Assembly: GCF_023515955.1 (NCBI RefSeq)
Contig: NZ_CP097322.1
Coordinates: 2,937,501 to 3,001,500 of the forward strand
Direction of reading: 5' to 3'
DNA: 64,000 nt
Source of the DNA: Streptomyces sp. RerS4
GTDB taxonomy: Bacteria; Actinomycetota; Actinomycetes; Streptomycetales; Streptomycetaceae
The notes under the pieces are model-generated. The model was not told where the DNA came from. It was given only the letters and a program-made list of their open reading frames with translations, and did not search any database. The translations under genes and the position numbers were made by a program. Within the stretch, counting starts at the first letter, position 1, and the number at the start of each line of letters is the position of its first letter. Positions 10,027 to 19,830 of this stretch are shown here, in pieces.

Positions 10027-11159
10027 TCAGCCGCGGGCCCTGGACGCCAGCGCCAGGTAGGCGGTGGCGAAGTCCGTGACGGCGAGGAGCTCGGCGAGCT
10101 GCTCGAACTCGCCGCCCTCCTCCGGTTCGAGTTCGCTGATCGCCGTGTCGTGGCTGAGGGCGAGTTCGCGGGCGGCGGGCGCCGCGGTGAGGCCGCCGGT
10201 GGGCCGGTCGCGCAGCAGGACCACGCGGGCGCGCAGGGTTTGCGGCTCGTCGACGCGGTCGCGGAAGAAGTCGTCGGGGTCCGCGCCGGCCGCGAAGGCC
10301 CCGGCGAGCAGGACGCCGTGCGCGGGCAGCGCCTCGGGCAGGTCGGCGGCGAGCGCGGGGCGGCCGGCGAGTTCGGCGAGGGTGGCGGCGAACCGGCGGC
10401 CCGCGGCGCCGGCGGCGGCGCCCTCGCTCCAGATGAGCGGGAGGGAGTCGGCGAGTTCGGCCGCGAGGGTCTTGGCGGGGTTGGAGTACGTGGCGATGGC
10501 CGGGCCGCAGCGTTCGGCGGTGCGGTCGAGGCGGTCGGCGACCCGCTGGAGGGTGTCGGGGGCGGCGACGACCAGGCCGAGCTTGTCGAGGAGGACCAGC
10601 AGCGGCGTCAACAGGGCCCACAGCGCGCCGGGTCCGGCCGCGGCGGATTCGTCGTACTCCTGGTACGGGGCCTTGGCCATCGGTACGAGGACCCCGTGCG
10701 CGCCGTCCACCGCCTCGCTCAGCGGGGACCGCTCGGGGGCGACGGCGACGACGGTGCAGCCGCGTCGGTACGCCTGCTCGGCGAGGAGGGCGAGGCCGGG
10801 CTCGGTGCCGTCGGTGGTGGCGATGAGCAGCAGGTCCACGGGGCCCGCCCACCCGGGCAGCGTCCAGCGCAGGGCCCCGGCGGCGGGTGCGACGCCGGTC
10901 GGGTGCAGCCGGGTGACGGGGGCGGAGGCTCCCGCGAGGGCGCTCAGCAGGTCGGCGACGCCGGTCGCGGCGGTGCCGGGGCCGGCGATCAGCACGGCGC
11001 GGGGCGGCCGTCGGGGCGCAGGTCCGCGAGGCCGGCCTCGACGGCGTGCCGGGCCGCGGTGCGGACCCTGGCCCCGGCCTCGGCGGCGCCGCGGAGCAGG
11101 CCGCGGCGGTCGGCGCGGGCGAGATCCTCCGGTGCGTCGAGGAGTGACTCGTCGAGCAT
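10027..11159 (-). pseudogene. SIS-domain sugar-phosphate isomerase-like gene, frameshifted
   Basis: The natural start is the ATG at 11159 (MLDESLLDAPEDLARADRRG). That frame stops after about 55 codons, while the rest of the protein (AVLIAGPGTAATGVADLLSA onward, about 320 residues of SIS fold) continues in another frame. One missing base in the four-G run at 11001-11004 accounts for the break: adding one restores a continuous 377-residue protein. The family resembles bifunctional phosphoglucose/phosphomannose isomerases. Because the remaining frame is fully conserved in style and codon bias, the break is recent or a sequencing error. It sits between Trm112 and manA. Confidence 0.8.
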
Positions 11160-11216
11160 GGGGGCCTCCGGCGGTGTGTTGGGGGGCGGTGGCGGGGTTC
11201 GCGCTGAGCCGGTGGT

Positions 11217-11402
11217 TCAGGCGGGGCGGCGGGCCTCGTCCACGAGGAGGACCGGGATGTCGTCGCGGACCGGGTACGCGAGGCCGCAGTCCTGGCCGGT
11301 GCAGAGCAGCTCGGGCGCGGTTTCGTCTGCCGACTTGTCCTGGAGGGGGGCGTGGCAGGCGGGGCAGGCGAGGATCTCCAGCAGGCCGGCTTCGAGCGGC
11401 AT
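11217..11402 (-). CDS. Trm112 family protein
   Basis: A 61-residue small zinc-ribbon protein with CPACHAPL near residues 13-20 and [20 protein letters not shown] near 34-53, the defining pattern of Trm112/YcaR proteins. In eukaryotes and archaea Trm112 activates methyltransferases; in bacteria the role is unclear and the family is often found beside sugar or cell-wall genes, as here between manB and the SIS-domain gene. ATG start with AAGGGA at eight bases. Confidence 0.92.
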   Translation of the reverse strand: MPLEAGLLEILACPACHAPLQDKSADETAPELLCTGQDCGLAYPVRDDIPVLLVDEARRPA

Positions 11403-11509
11403 GGGGCGGTTCCCTTCGGGGTGCGGATAGGGCGAGGTCAGCGTACCGCCGAGTCATGTGCGGTGCGGGGTGGCCGGGGGCGGGTGGGGCGCGCCGTTGC
11501 GGGGGCTCT

Positions 11510-11548
11510 GCCCCCGGACCCCCGCGCCGCAAACGCCGGCGAGGCTGG
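11510..11548. repeat. interspersed repeat CCCCCGGACCCC, copy A
   Basis: Contains GCCCCCGGACCCCCGCGCC and AAACGCCGGCGAGGCTGG as one block. It matches two other copies in this window (48670-48708 and 62095-62133) at most positions. This family is common between genes in Streptomyces. Confidence 0.75.
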
Positions 11549-11564
11549 AGTTGCCTCGCCGGCG
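11534..11564. terminator. hairpin between manB and the Trm112 gene
   Basis: Perfect 12-bp stem (CGCCGGCGAGGC and complement) with a seven-base loop, 19 bases after the manB stop. It overlaps the end of the interspersed repeat, so the repeat itself supplies half of the terminator-like structure. Confidence 0.55.
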
Positions 11565-11582
11565 GGGCGGGGGTTCGGGCGG

Positions 11583-12953
11583 TCAGGCGCGGACCAGGGC
11601 CAGGACTTCGTCGCGGATCCGGGTCAGGGTGGCGGTGTCGCGGGCCTCCACGTTGAGGCGCAGGAGCGGCTCGGTGTTGGAGGGGCGGAGGTTGAACCAC
11701 CAGTCGGCGGCGGAGACGGTGAGGCCGTCCAGCTCGTCGAAGGTGACGCCGTCCTGGTCGGCGTAGGCGGCCTTGACCTCTGCGGTGCGGGCGGCCTGGT
11801 CGGCGACGGTGGAGTTGATCTCGCCCGAGCCGACGTAGCGGTCGTAGGAGGAGACCAGGTCGGACAGGGTGCCCTCCTGGCCGCCGAGGGCCGCGAGGAC
11901 GTGGAGCGCGGCGAGCATGCCGGTGTCCGCGTTCCAGAAGTCCTTGAAGTAGTAGTGCGCAGAGTGCTCGCCGCCGAAGATGGCGCCGGTGGTGGCCATC
12001 TCCTGCTTGATGAACGAGTGGCCGACGCGGGTGCGGACCGGGGTGCCGCCGTTCTCCTTGACGACCTCCGGCACGGACCAGGAGGTGATCAGGTTGTGGA
12101 TGACGGTGCCGGTGCCGCCGTTGCGGGCCAGCTCGCGGGCCGCGACCAGGGCGGTGATCGCGGACGGGGAGACGCCCTCGCCGCGCTCGTCGACGACGAA
12201 GCAGCGGTCGGCGTCGCCGTCGAAGGCGAGACCGAGGTCGGCGCCCTCGGCGATCACGCGGGCCTGGAGGTCCACGATGTTCTTCGGGTCGAGGGGGTTG
12301 GCCTCGTGGTTCGGGAAGGTCCCGTCCAGCTCGAAGTACATGGGGACGAGGTCCAGCGGGAGGCCCTCGAAGACGGTGGGGACGGTGTGGCCGCCCATGC
12401 CGTTGCCCGCGTCGACGACGACCTTGAGCGGGCGGATGGCGGTCAGGTCGACCAGGCCCTTGAGGTGCTCGGCGTAGCCGGTGAGGGTGTCCTGCTCGGT
12501 GATGGTGCCCTGGGCGGTGCCGGCGGGGATCGCGGGGGCGCCCTCGTCGGTCCACTTCTCGGCGAGCTCGCGGATGGTGGCGAGGCCGGTGTCCTGGCCG
12601 ACCGGGGCGGCGCCGGCGCGGCACAGCTTGATGCCGTTGTACTGGGCCGGGTTGTGCGAGGCCGTGAACATCGCGCCGGGCAGGTCCAGCTTGCCGGAGG
12701 CGTAGTACAGCTGGTCCGTCGAGCACAGCCCGATCAGGGTGACGTCGACGCCGCGCGCGGCCGCGCCGCGGGCGAAGGCGGCCGACAGGCCGGGCGAGGA
12801 GGGCCGCATGTCGTGGCCGACGACGATGGCCGTGGCTCCGGTGACCTCGACGAACGCAGCACCGAACAGTTCGGCCAGGGGCTCGTCCCACTCGTCCGGT
12901 ACGACGCCACGTACGTCGTACGCCTTGACGATGTTCGAAAGATCTGCGGCCAC
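11583..12953 (-). CDS. manB: phosphomannomutase/phosphoglucomutase
   Basis: A 456-residue alpha-D-phosphohexomutase converting mannose-6-phosphate to mannose-1-phosphate (and probably glucose phosphates). The phosphoserine loop TASHNPAQYNGIKL places Ser99. The metal loop is LAFDGDADRCF, the sugar-binding loop is GGEHSAHYYF, and the C-terminal phosphate loop is RPSNTEPLLRL. The GTG at 12953 is chosen because GGAGG at 12961-12965 precedes it; the open frame extends further upstream without a ribosome site. Likely transcribed with the DUF3499 gene 76 bp upstream. Confidence 0.95.
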   Translation of the reverse strand: MAADLSNIVKAYDVRGVVPDEWDEPLAELFGAAFVEVTGATAIVVGHDMRPSSPGLSAAFARGAAARGVDVTLIGLCSTDQLYYASGKLDLPGAMFTASHNPAQYNGIKLCRAGAAPVGQDTGLATIRELAEKWTDEGAPAIPAGTAQGTITEQDTLTGYAEHLKGLVDLTAIRPLKVVVDAGNGMGGHTVPTVFEGLPLDLVPMYFELDGTFPNHEANPLDPKNIVDLQARVIAEGADLGLAFDGDADRCFVVDERGEGVSPSAITALVAARELARNGGTGTVIHNLITSWSVPEVVKENGGTPVRTRVGHSFIKQEMATTGAIFGGEHSAHYYFKDFWNADTGMLAALHVLAALGGQEGTLSDLVSSYDRYVGSGEINSTVADQAARTAEVKAAYADQDGVTFDELDGLTVSAADWWFNLRPSNTEPLLRLNVEARDTATLTRIRDEVLALVRA

Positions 12954-13029
12954 TGCCTGCCCTCCTGAAGGTATGTGCGGTGGAGCAAACCTACCTTGTG
13001 CGCAGAGTGGCTTTTCAGACGATCCGGTG

Positions 13030-13404
13030 TCAGGAATCGGGCGAACGCAGGACGCGCAGGTGGCCGCGACGCGTCTCCCCGGTCGCCTGCGCCCCGGGTC
13101 GGCCCCCGCCGGCCTCGACGGCGCGCTCGGGCGGACGGGCCGCCTCACGCACGGCGTTGGCCAAGGCTTCGAGGTCGTCGCCGCTGGGGCGCGACGGGCC
13201 GGAGGCGTCCGCCAGGCGGACGACGTCCCAGCCGCGCGGGGCGGTCAGGCGCTCGGAGTGCTCGGCGCACAGGTCATAGCAGTGGGGTTCGGCGTAGGTG
13301 GCGAGCGGGCCGAGAACTGCGGTCGAGTCGGCGTAGACGTACGTCAGTGTGGCGACGGCAGGGCGGCCGCACGCGGTGCGCGAACAGCGACGTACAAGGC
13401 TCAC
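13030..13404 (-). CDS. DUF3499 family protein
   Basis: A 124-residue actinobacterial protein of unknown function. The N-terminal part holds a likely zinc ribbon: RRCSRTACGR near residues 5-14 and PHCYDLCAEH near 40-49. A helical region and a Pro/Arg-rich tail follow. The GTG at 13404 gives the conserved start MSLVRRCSRTACGRPAVAT; the frame is open far upstream but that sequence has no coding character. It is divergent from the zincin-like gene and lies upstream of manB. Confidence 0.85.
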   Translation of the reverse strand: MSLVRRCSRTACGRPAVATLTYVYADSTAVLGPLATYAEPHCYDLCAEHSERLTAPRGWDVVRLADASGPSRPSGDDLEALANAVREAARPPERAVEAGGGRPGAQATGETRRGHLRVLRSPDS

Positions 13405-13608
13405 GACGTTGGACGGTACCGCACTCTTGACCGGGCCGCGACGACTCCACCGCCGCTCACTCCCCCGTGTCGTGCTCACCGGGGGTGACGACGGGCGCCT
13501 CCGAGTCCGCAATGGTGCCCGATCTTGGCCGGATCGCCGCAGGGACGACATCGCGGCGACATCAGGTCGTGACCGGATCGAGGCCCTGCCGGTACGCACG
13601 GTGAGAGC

Positions 13609-13621
13609 TACCCTGCGGGGG
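13609..13621 (+). promoter_or_regulatory. -10 element for a probable leaderless transcript
   Basis: TACCCT at 13609-13614 matches TANNNT and ends six bases before the GTG start at 13621, the spacing expected if transcription begins at the start codon. There is no Shine-Dalgarno sequence for this gene, which supports leaderless translation. No good -35 was found. Confidence 0.4.
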
Positions 13622-14106
13622 TGACGGACAGCCAGCTTCCCCCTCGCCCCGCGCCCGTCGGCGGCAGCGGTGAGAGCACCCACGAGCCCAGGCCCCGGCG
13701 CCGCGACCGGCACGGCCGGGGGATGCGCGGACCGGTGGCGCCGCCCCAGGTACCGCTGTCGGCGAGCCGGGCGGAACTCTTCGGCGACCTCGTACGGGAC
13801 TCCGTGGAGCGACTGGAACGGCGCTGGGCGCAGCTGGCCGAGGTGGAGTTCGTGGTGGCGGACGTGCCCGGTCCGCCGGGCGGCCCGGACGCCGGCTGGA
13901 ACGACGAGGCGGTCCCGCTGGGCGGGGTGGTGGAGCCGGAGGGCGGGCGTCCGGCCCGGATCGTGGTGTTCCGGCGACCGGTGGAGATCCGGGCGAAGAC
14001 GCGCGACGAACGGGCGTTGCTGGTGCACGAGATCGTGGTGGAGCAGGTCGCGGAGCTGCTCGGGCTCTCACCCGAGACGGTCGACCCGAGGTATGGACAG
14101 GACTGA
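13621..14106 (+). CDS. zincin-like metallopeptidase family protein with incomplete HExxH
   Basis: A 161-residue protein of the small zincin-like family common in actinobacteria. After a disordered Arg/Pro-rich N-terminus (1-45), the domain runs from RAELFGDLVRDSVERLERRW to the end. The active-site helix reads LVHEIVVEQVAELLGLSPETVDPRYG. His136 and Glu137 are present, but the second zinc His of HExxH (position 140) is Val, so catalysis is doubtful unless another ligand replaces it. Probably leaderless from the GTG. It is divergent from DUF3499 and convergent with the DUF5719 gene. Confidence 0.82.
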   Translation: MTDSQLPPRPAPVGGSGESTHEPRPRRRDRHGRGMRGPVAPPQVPLSASRAELFGDLVRDSVERLERRWAQLAEVEFVVADVPGPPGGPDAGWNDEAVPLGGVVEPEGGRPARIVVFRRPVEIRAKTRDERALLVHEIVVEQVAELLGLSPETVDPRYGQD

Positions 14107-14119
14107 CCGAGCCGCGGCT

Positions 14120-15631
14120 TCAGCGGATCAGGATCGAGGGGTCTTCCACCGCCTTCGGGACGGAGACCGTCGAGTGGTCGTCCGCGAACGGCTGGACGGT
14201 GAACATCGGGATCCCGTCGTGCGGCACCGTCAGCGTGCGCGCCGCGTGGACGGGGCCGCCCGCGAGGGTCTCCAGGGTCAGGGCGTAGGAGCCCTTGCCG
14301 CCCGCGGGGGCCGGCGGCGGGGAGAGGGCCGCGGTGGTGCCCGCCTTGACGGTGATCTCCTTGACGGCCGGCTCGCCGCCCTCGGTGCCCGGGGAGGCGG
14401 TGATCCGTACCCTCGCGTCCGTCGGACCCGTGGCCGTGACGGTGAGTACGGTGGTGGCCTTGTCGTCGCTCCGGTTGTCCACGACCGTCGCGCGGGAGCC
14501 CACGGGGGCACTCGCCGGGATGAAGCCCAACTCCTCCTTGGTGCCGGTCCCCCGGACCACGCGCAGCGCCGCGACGACCGGTACGGCCTTCTTCGCGTCG
14601 ACCGGGGTCAGCAGCAGCGAGCCCACCTCGCCCCGGGGCAGGGCGCCGAGGTCGACGTTGGCCGTCATGCCGGCCTTGAGGTGCAGCTGTTCGTTGCCGG
14701 CCGGGCTGATGGAGCCGTTCGGACCGGACAGCTTCAGGCCGAGGTCGGCGTCGTCCTCGCCGGGGGCGAACGCGACCAGGCGTACGGAGGTGGCGTCCGC
14801 CGGGATCCCCGGCAGGACCAGGGAGCCGGCCGGGCCCTCGGAGGCCGGCAACCAGTCGGCGCCGACGCCGTCCTCGGCGATCTGCGCGGAGACGCCGACC
14901 CGGCCCGAGCCCGTCGTCACGTGCGCGGTGAGGTCCGTGACCTGGGCCTCGGGGGCGAGGGAGGACAGCAACACCTTGAGGGTGGAGCGGGGTTCGACGG
15001 CGATGACGGCGTCGGCGGTGCCCGGCTTGCCCTTGAGCAGCCCCTCCGGCCCGTACAGCTTGATGTCGACCTCGGCGACGGTGTCGTCGGGGTTGGTGAG
15101 GTGGAGGTAGTCCTGGCGGCCCTTGACGGTGCTGACGCCGGGGAACCAGAAGTCGGTGCCGGGGACCGAGCAGGCGACGCCGAGCAGGCCGCGCGCCTGT
15201 CCGACCGAGACCTTGGTGGTCTGCTGGGCGGTCCAGCCGGGGGCGAGGATGCCCTCGGCGGCGCCGGTCAGCGCGGGGGCCTCGGCTCCGGAGGCGCTCG
15301 CGCCGACGGGCTTGCCGGGCTCCTTCGGCTCCAGGACCGTCTTGCCGTCCTTCGTCGTGAGGCGGGCCGACGCCTTGGGGTCCTTGTCGCCGCCCTTGCC
15401 GGCCTCGGTCGCCTTGCCGGGGGTGAGGGAGGTGTACGTGGTCTCGGCGATGTCCGAGGTGCTGGGCGCGGGGCACACCAACACGGACCGCTCCACCGGC
15501 ATCCGGGCCGCGCCCGCCCGGCCGGCGTCGGCGGCGGGCGTGGCGGTGGGGGCGGTGAGGAAGGCCAGGCCGCAGGCGACGGCGAGCGCGGCCGTCACCG
15601 CCACGGGCGTCAGGGGGGCGCGCTGCTTCAC
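14120..15631 (-). CDS. DUF5719 family secreted/membrane-anchored protein
   Basis: 503 residues. An N-terminal hydrophobic segment (about residues 9-34, VAVTAALAVACGLAFLTAPT) acts as signal peptide or anchor, so the rest is extracytoplasmic. The body has a Lys/Pro/Thr-rich spacer (about 65-115) and then repeated beta-sandwich-like modules (DYLHLTNPDDTVAEVDIKLYG and similar), as in actinobacterial DUF5719 proteins. No catalytic motif is visible. Its GTG overlaps the stop of the giant glycosyltransferase gene by four bases (GTGA), so the two are translationally coupled and probably work together at the envelope. Confidence 0.85.
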   Translation of the reverse strand: MKQRAPLTPVAVTAALAVACGLAFLTAPTATPAADAGRAGAARMPVERSVLVCPAPSTSDIAETTYTSLTPGKATEAGKGGDKDPKASARLTTKDGKTVLEPKEPGKPVGASASGAEAPALTGAAEGILAPGWTAQQTTKVSVGQARGLLGVACSVPGTDFWFPGVSTVKGRQDYLHLTNPDDTVAEVDIKLYGPEGLLKGKPGTADAVIAVEPRSTLKVLLSSLAPEAQVTDLTAHVTTGSGRVGVSAQIAEDGVGADWLPASEGPAGSLVLPGIPADATSVRLVAFAPGEDDADLGLKLSGPNGSISPAGNEQLHLKAGMTANVDLGALPRGEVGSLLLTPVDAKKAVPVVAALRVVRGTGTKEELGFIPASAPVGSRATVVDNRSDDKATTVLTVTATGPTDARVRITASPGTEGGEPAVKEITVKAGTTAALSPPPAPAGGKGSYALTLETLAGGPVHAARTLTVPHDGIPMFTVQPFADDHSTVSVPKAVEDPSILIR

Positions 15632-18600
15632 TGGGGGGTGCTCCCGTCCGGACGCGGGTCGGGCTGTCCGTAGGCGTCGTACCGCGGCTCGTACTGCTGG
15701 TGGGGCGGGTGGGGCTGGTTCGAGCCGTACGGCTCGTAGGGCGGCTGCCGGTGTTGCTGCGGGAAGGGGATCGCCGGGTTCGGGCCCGTGTGCGAGTACG
15801 GCTGCTCGTGGGGCGGGGTCTCGTCGTACGGCTGGGCGTCCTGGTAGGCGTACGTCTCCTCCCCGTACACCTGCTGACCGGGGATCCGCGCGTACGGGTC
15901 GACGACCGAGGCGGACCCGGCCGCCTCGGGCGCGGGGTGCTCGCCGGCGCCCTGGCGGCGGGCGCGGCGGCCGCGGCCGGGCTCGGGGGTCGCGGGGCCG
16001 TCGGCGGGCAGCGGGTCCTCGTCGGGGAGGTCGTCGTCGAGCCGGCGGCGGCGTCCGGGCAGGGCCATGACCAGGAGCAGCAGGGCGAGGGCGCCCTGCG
16101 CCCAGTGCCAGGCGTCGCGGGTGACGGAGTCCTCGTGGACGAGGTCGAGTCGGCCGCCGGCGGCGGGCAGGGCGAAGCCCTGGGCCCAGCCGTCGAGGGT
16201 CCGGGGGGCGAGGGGTCGGCCGTCGAGGGTGGCGTGCCAGCCGGGGTCGGCCCGGTCGGCGACGCGCAGGGTGCGGCCTTCCTCGCCGGGCGGGATGGTG
16301 GCGTGGACCTCGACGGGTCCGGCGTCGACGGCGACGGTCGCCTGGCCCTGCCGGTCGGGGACGATCGCGACGCGGGCGGGCAGCCGCTGGACCTCCCAGA
16401 CGGCGGTGCCGTCGTCCTGGTGGCGCTGCTTGAGGCCGGGGGTGCCGTCGAGGGTCTGGCGCATGACGGGGGAGCCGCCGGGCGGGATCATCACGTAGCG
16501 GACGGCGAACGCGCCGAGTTGTTCGGACTGGTTGGCGCCGGAGCCGGAGACCAGGCTGGAGACGGCCTTGGTCAGGCGGGGGTCGGCGCCGGCGGCGGCG
16601 AGGAGTTCGGCGTCGCCGAGGCGGACGCCGGGGCCGCGGACCAGGGTGTAGGAGACGGTGGCGGGCGAGGTGCCGCCGAGGACGAGGGTGCGGGTGCGGT
16701 TGCTGTCCTCGGACTGGGCGGCGACGAAGGCGGGGACCTGGACGGGGTCGCGGCGGTGCAGCGGGCCGTCGGCTCCGGCGGCGGCCCAGGCCGCGGCGGC
16801 GAACAGGGGCCGCCGCGGCGGCCAGCGCGACGAGTGCGGCCAGCGGCTGGCGCCAGCCGAAGCTGCGGGCGGCGACGCGGTACTTGGCGCCGTCCGCGCC
16901 GAGGACGGCGGCGGCGATGAGGCCGAGCCCGTACAGGAGGGCGCCGGGGCCGGCCCAGCCGTCGCGGTTGAGCAGGACGGCGAGGAACAGTCCGGCGAGG
17001 GCGGCGGACCAGGCGGTGGCGATGGCGAAGCGGCGGTCGGCGCGCAGCAGGGCGGCGAGCGCGGCGAGCGGCAGCCCGAGGAGGAGGAGTCCGCCGAAGG
17101 TGCCGGGGCCGCCGGGGTCGGCGCCGAGGAGGTCGAGGGCGCCGGCGGAGCGGGCGCCGTAGGGCAGTCCGGCCTCGCGCAGGAAGCGGGCGGGGTGCGT
17201 GAGGAGCGTCAGGGACCAGGGCGCGAGGACGAGGAGCGGTACGAGGAGCGTCGCGAGCAGTCGGGGGGCGTACGTCTTCACGCGCGCGCGACGCGCGAGG
17301 AGCGCGGCGGCTCCGAGGACGGCGGCGAGCGGCCACACGACGGGGGTGAAGGCGCAGGCCAGGGTCAGCAGCAGGGCGTACGTCCACACCGGCCGCCAGG
17401 AGCCGTGCCGGTCGGCGGCGTTCGGGCTTTCGGTGAAGCCGAAGGCGGCGACGGCGGAGCGGGCGAGGAGGGGCAGCAGCACGGCGAGGACGGCGGTGCC
17501 CGGGCGGCCGCCGGCGAGGGCTCCGGTGACGGCCGGCAGGAAGGCGTAGGCGACGGCGGCCCAGGCGCGCAGCAGGCGGGAGGTGACGAGGGAGCGGGAG
17601 GCGACGTAGGCGGTGAGGCCGGCGAGCGGGACCGAGCCGACGAGGAGCAGGGTGAGGGCGGCGTGGGTGGAGCCGAACGTCAGGGCGGCGAGGGCGCCGA
17701 GCACGGCGAGGTAGGGGGGTGCTCCGGCGGTGGTGCCGATGCCGGTGGCCTGCCAGTCGCCGGTGTAGCCGCGCCACAGGTCGAGGGCGCCGGCGGGGGC
17801 GGGGAGCAGGGCGCCGCCCATGAGGGTGCCGCCGCCGATGAGGGCGCGGCAGGCGGCGAGGGAGACGAGGAGCAGGAGCGCGAAGAGGACGGGGGCGGGT
17901 CTGCGGGCGATGCGCCCGAGCCGGCCGGAGGAGGCGACGTCGAGGTAGTCGGCGTCCTCGCCGGCGGGGCCGCTCTCCAGGCCGCCGCCGTGTCGGCCGG
18001 TGGGGGTGGGGTCGCTGTCGCGGTCGGAGCCGACGTAGGCGGCGAGTTGTTCGGCGCCGGCGCGCAGGGTGGCGCCGGGTGGGGGGAAGAGGTGGCGCAG
18101 GGCGGCGTGGGGGACGGCGGGCCGGCGCCGGCGTCTGCGGGCGGCGAGGATGCGGCCGGGCCGCAGCAGGGTGGCGAGGAGTCCGGTGAACTCGTCGACG
18201 GCCTGGCCGGGGGCCTTGCCGACGAGGTAGCCGAGGGTGCGCAGCAGGGTGGCGAGGATCAGGCGCGGCAGGACGTAGGGCAGGGCGCGGGCGGAGGAGT
18301 TGGCGAGGACGGTGTGGACGGCCGCGGCCTTGTCGACGCGGTGGGGGCTGACGGCGGAGCGGCCGGCGCAGTCGACGGTGCGGCGTTCGCGGGCGGCTGC
18401 CTCGGCGTGGCGCAGGACGGCGTCGGGGGCGACGAGGACCTCGAAGCCGGCGGACTGGGCGCGCCAGCACAGGTCGGCGTCGTCGCGCATGAGGGGCAGG
18501 CGGCGGTCGAAGCCGCCGAGGCGGTCGTAGACGTCGCGGCGTACGAGCATGCCGGCGGTGGAGACGGACAGGACGCGGCGTACCTGGTCGTGTTGGCCCT

Positions 18601-19222
18601 GGTCCTGTTCGCGGCGGTCGAGGCCGGTCCAACGGCGGCCGCTGCGGGTGATGGTGACGCCGGCTTCGAGGAGTTGCTTCCGGTCGTACCAGCCGCGCAG
18701 TTTGGGGCCGATGACGGCGGCCTCGGGGTTTTCGTCGGCGACGCGCAGGAGTTCGGTGAGGGCGTCGGGTTCGGGGGCGCTGTCGTCGTGGAGCAGCCAG
18801 AGCCACTGGACGGGTTCGCCGTGCGGGAGCTCGGGGAGGTCGTACGCGTCGTCGCGCCAGGTGCGGCTGACGGGGTCCCAGCCGCTGGGGCGCTTGAGGT
18901 AGGGGAGTTCCTCGGGGGTGAGGACGCCCGCGGTGCGGGCGGCTTCCTCGACGGCGGCGCCGAAGCCGGTGCGGCGGGCGAGGTGGAGGACGCGGTCGTC
19001 GCCGAGGGCTTCGGTGAGCAGGCGCGCGGAGTCGTCGGAGCTGCCGGTGTCGGCGGCGACGTGCTGTTGCGCGGGGCGTTCCTGGGCGAGGAGGCCGGCG
19101 AGGGTCTGGGGCAGCCAGCGGGCTCCGTCGTGGGCGACGAGGACCGCGGTGACGACGTGCCGGGGGAACTCGGGGGTGGCGGCCGGTTGGGGGGAGGCCG
19201 TCGAGTTGCTGTGCAGGGACAT
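15628..19222 (-). pseudogene. giant GT2-type membrane glycosyltransferase, frameshifted
   Basis: Start ATG 19222 with GGAGGG about ten bases upstream. Residues 1-320 form a GT2 domain (VTAVLVAHDGARWLPQTL, DTGSSDDSARLL, WLLHDDSAPEPDAL, MRDDADLCWRAQSAG). About a dozen membrane segments follow. Near residue 804 the frame fails: after QPLAALVALAAAAAP the continuation LFAAAAWAAAG and all later sequence lie in another frame. One extra base in the G run at 16806-16809 explains it. Without it the protein would have about 1,197 residues, with a last membrane segment and a Pro/Tyr/Gln-rich tail. It probably glycosylates an envelope polymer. It is coupled to DUF5719. Confidence 0.82.
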
Positions 19223-19566
19223 CGCGGTACGGGCCCTCCGGCCGGGGATCCGGGGGTGGTGTGCCCTCGGAGGCTGCTGGACAGCGCCCCACACTAACGG
19301 CTGGGAAGACCCTCGTTCGCCTCCCGTGGAGAACGTACGGGGAAGGGGTGGAACGCGACGGTCCGCCTCCTGCGGGGAAGGTGCGGGAGGCGGACCGTTT
19401 GCTCGGTTCGTACTGCTCGGGCTGCTCGTAGTGCCGGTTCCTGACGGGACTTGGCGGGTCTTGGCGGTGCCGGCGGGCTTCGCTGCGGGTCGTGCGGTGG
19501 ATATGTGGTGGGGGGTCCGGTGCGCGGTCGGCGCGTGGGTCGCGCGGGCGGTGTGCGGTGGCCGGT

Positions 19567-19830
19567 TCAGACCGCTGCCTTTTTCAGCCGGCGGCGTTCG
19601 CGCTCGGACAGGCCGCCCCAGATGCCGAAGCGTTCGTCGTTGGCCAGGGCGTATTCAAGACATTCGGAGCGGACCTCACAGGCCAGGCAGACCTTCTTGG
19701 CCTCCCGGGTGGAGCCGCCCTTCTCGGGAAAGAAGGACTCGGGGTCGGTCTGGGCGCAAAGAGCGCGCTCCTGCCATCCGAGCTCTTCGTCCGCCTCCTC
19801 GACCAGCAGTTCCTGAAACAGCTCGGTCAT
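19567..19830 (-). CDS. whiB: sporulation regulator WhiB
   Basis: An 87-residue Wbl protein with a [4Fe-4S] cluster. Ligands are Cys25, Cys48, Cys51 and Cys57 (CxxC within KKVCLACEVRSEC). The GIWGG turn is at 69-73 and a basic RERRRLKKAAV DNA-contacting tail follows. Length and sequence match developmental WhiB of Streptomyces, which acts with WhiA to stop aerial growth and start sporulation septation. ATG start with GAGGGG at six bases. As in other streptomycetes it stands alone with a long upstream region. Confidence 0.96.
   Translation of the reverse strand: MTELFQELLVEEADEELGWQERALCAQTDPESFFPEKGGSTREAKKVCLACEVRSECLEYALANDERFGIWGGLSERERRRLKKAAV

Noticed and set aside
9097..11430. 777-codon plus-strand open frame opposite manA and the SIS gene
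   Set aside because: Gly/Ala/Arg/Glu-rich shadow of genes on the other strand; no recognisable fold.
16658..19297. 879-codon plus-strand open frame opposite the glycosyltransferase
   Set aside because: Extreme Gly/Glu/Ala bias typical of antisense frames in high-GC DNA.
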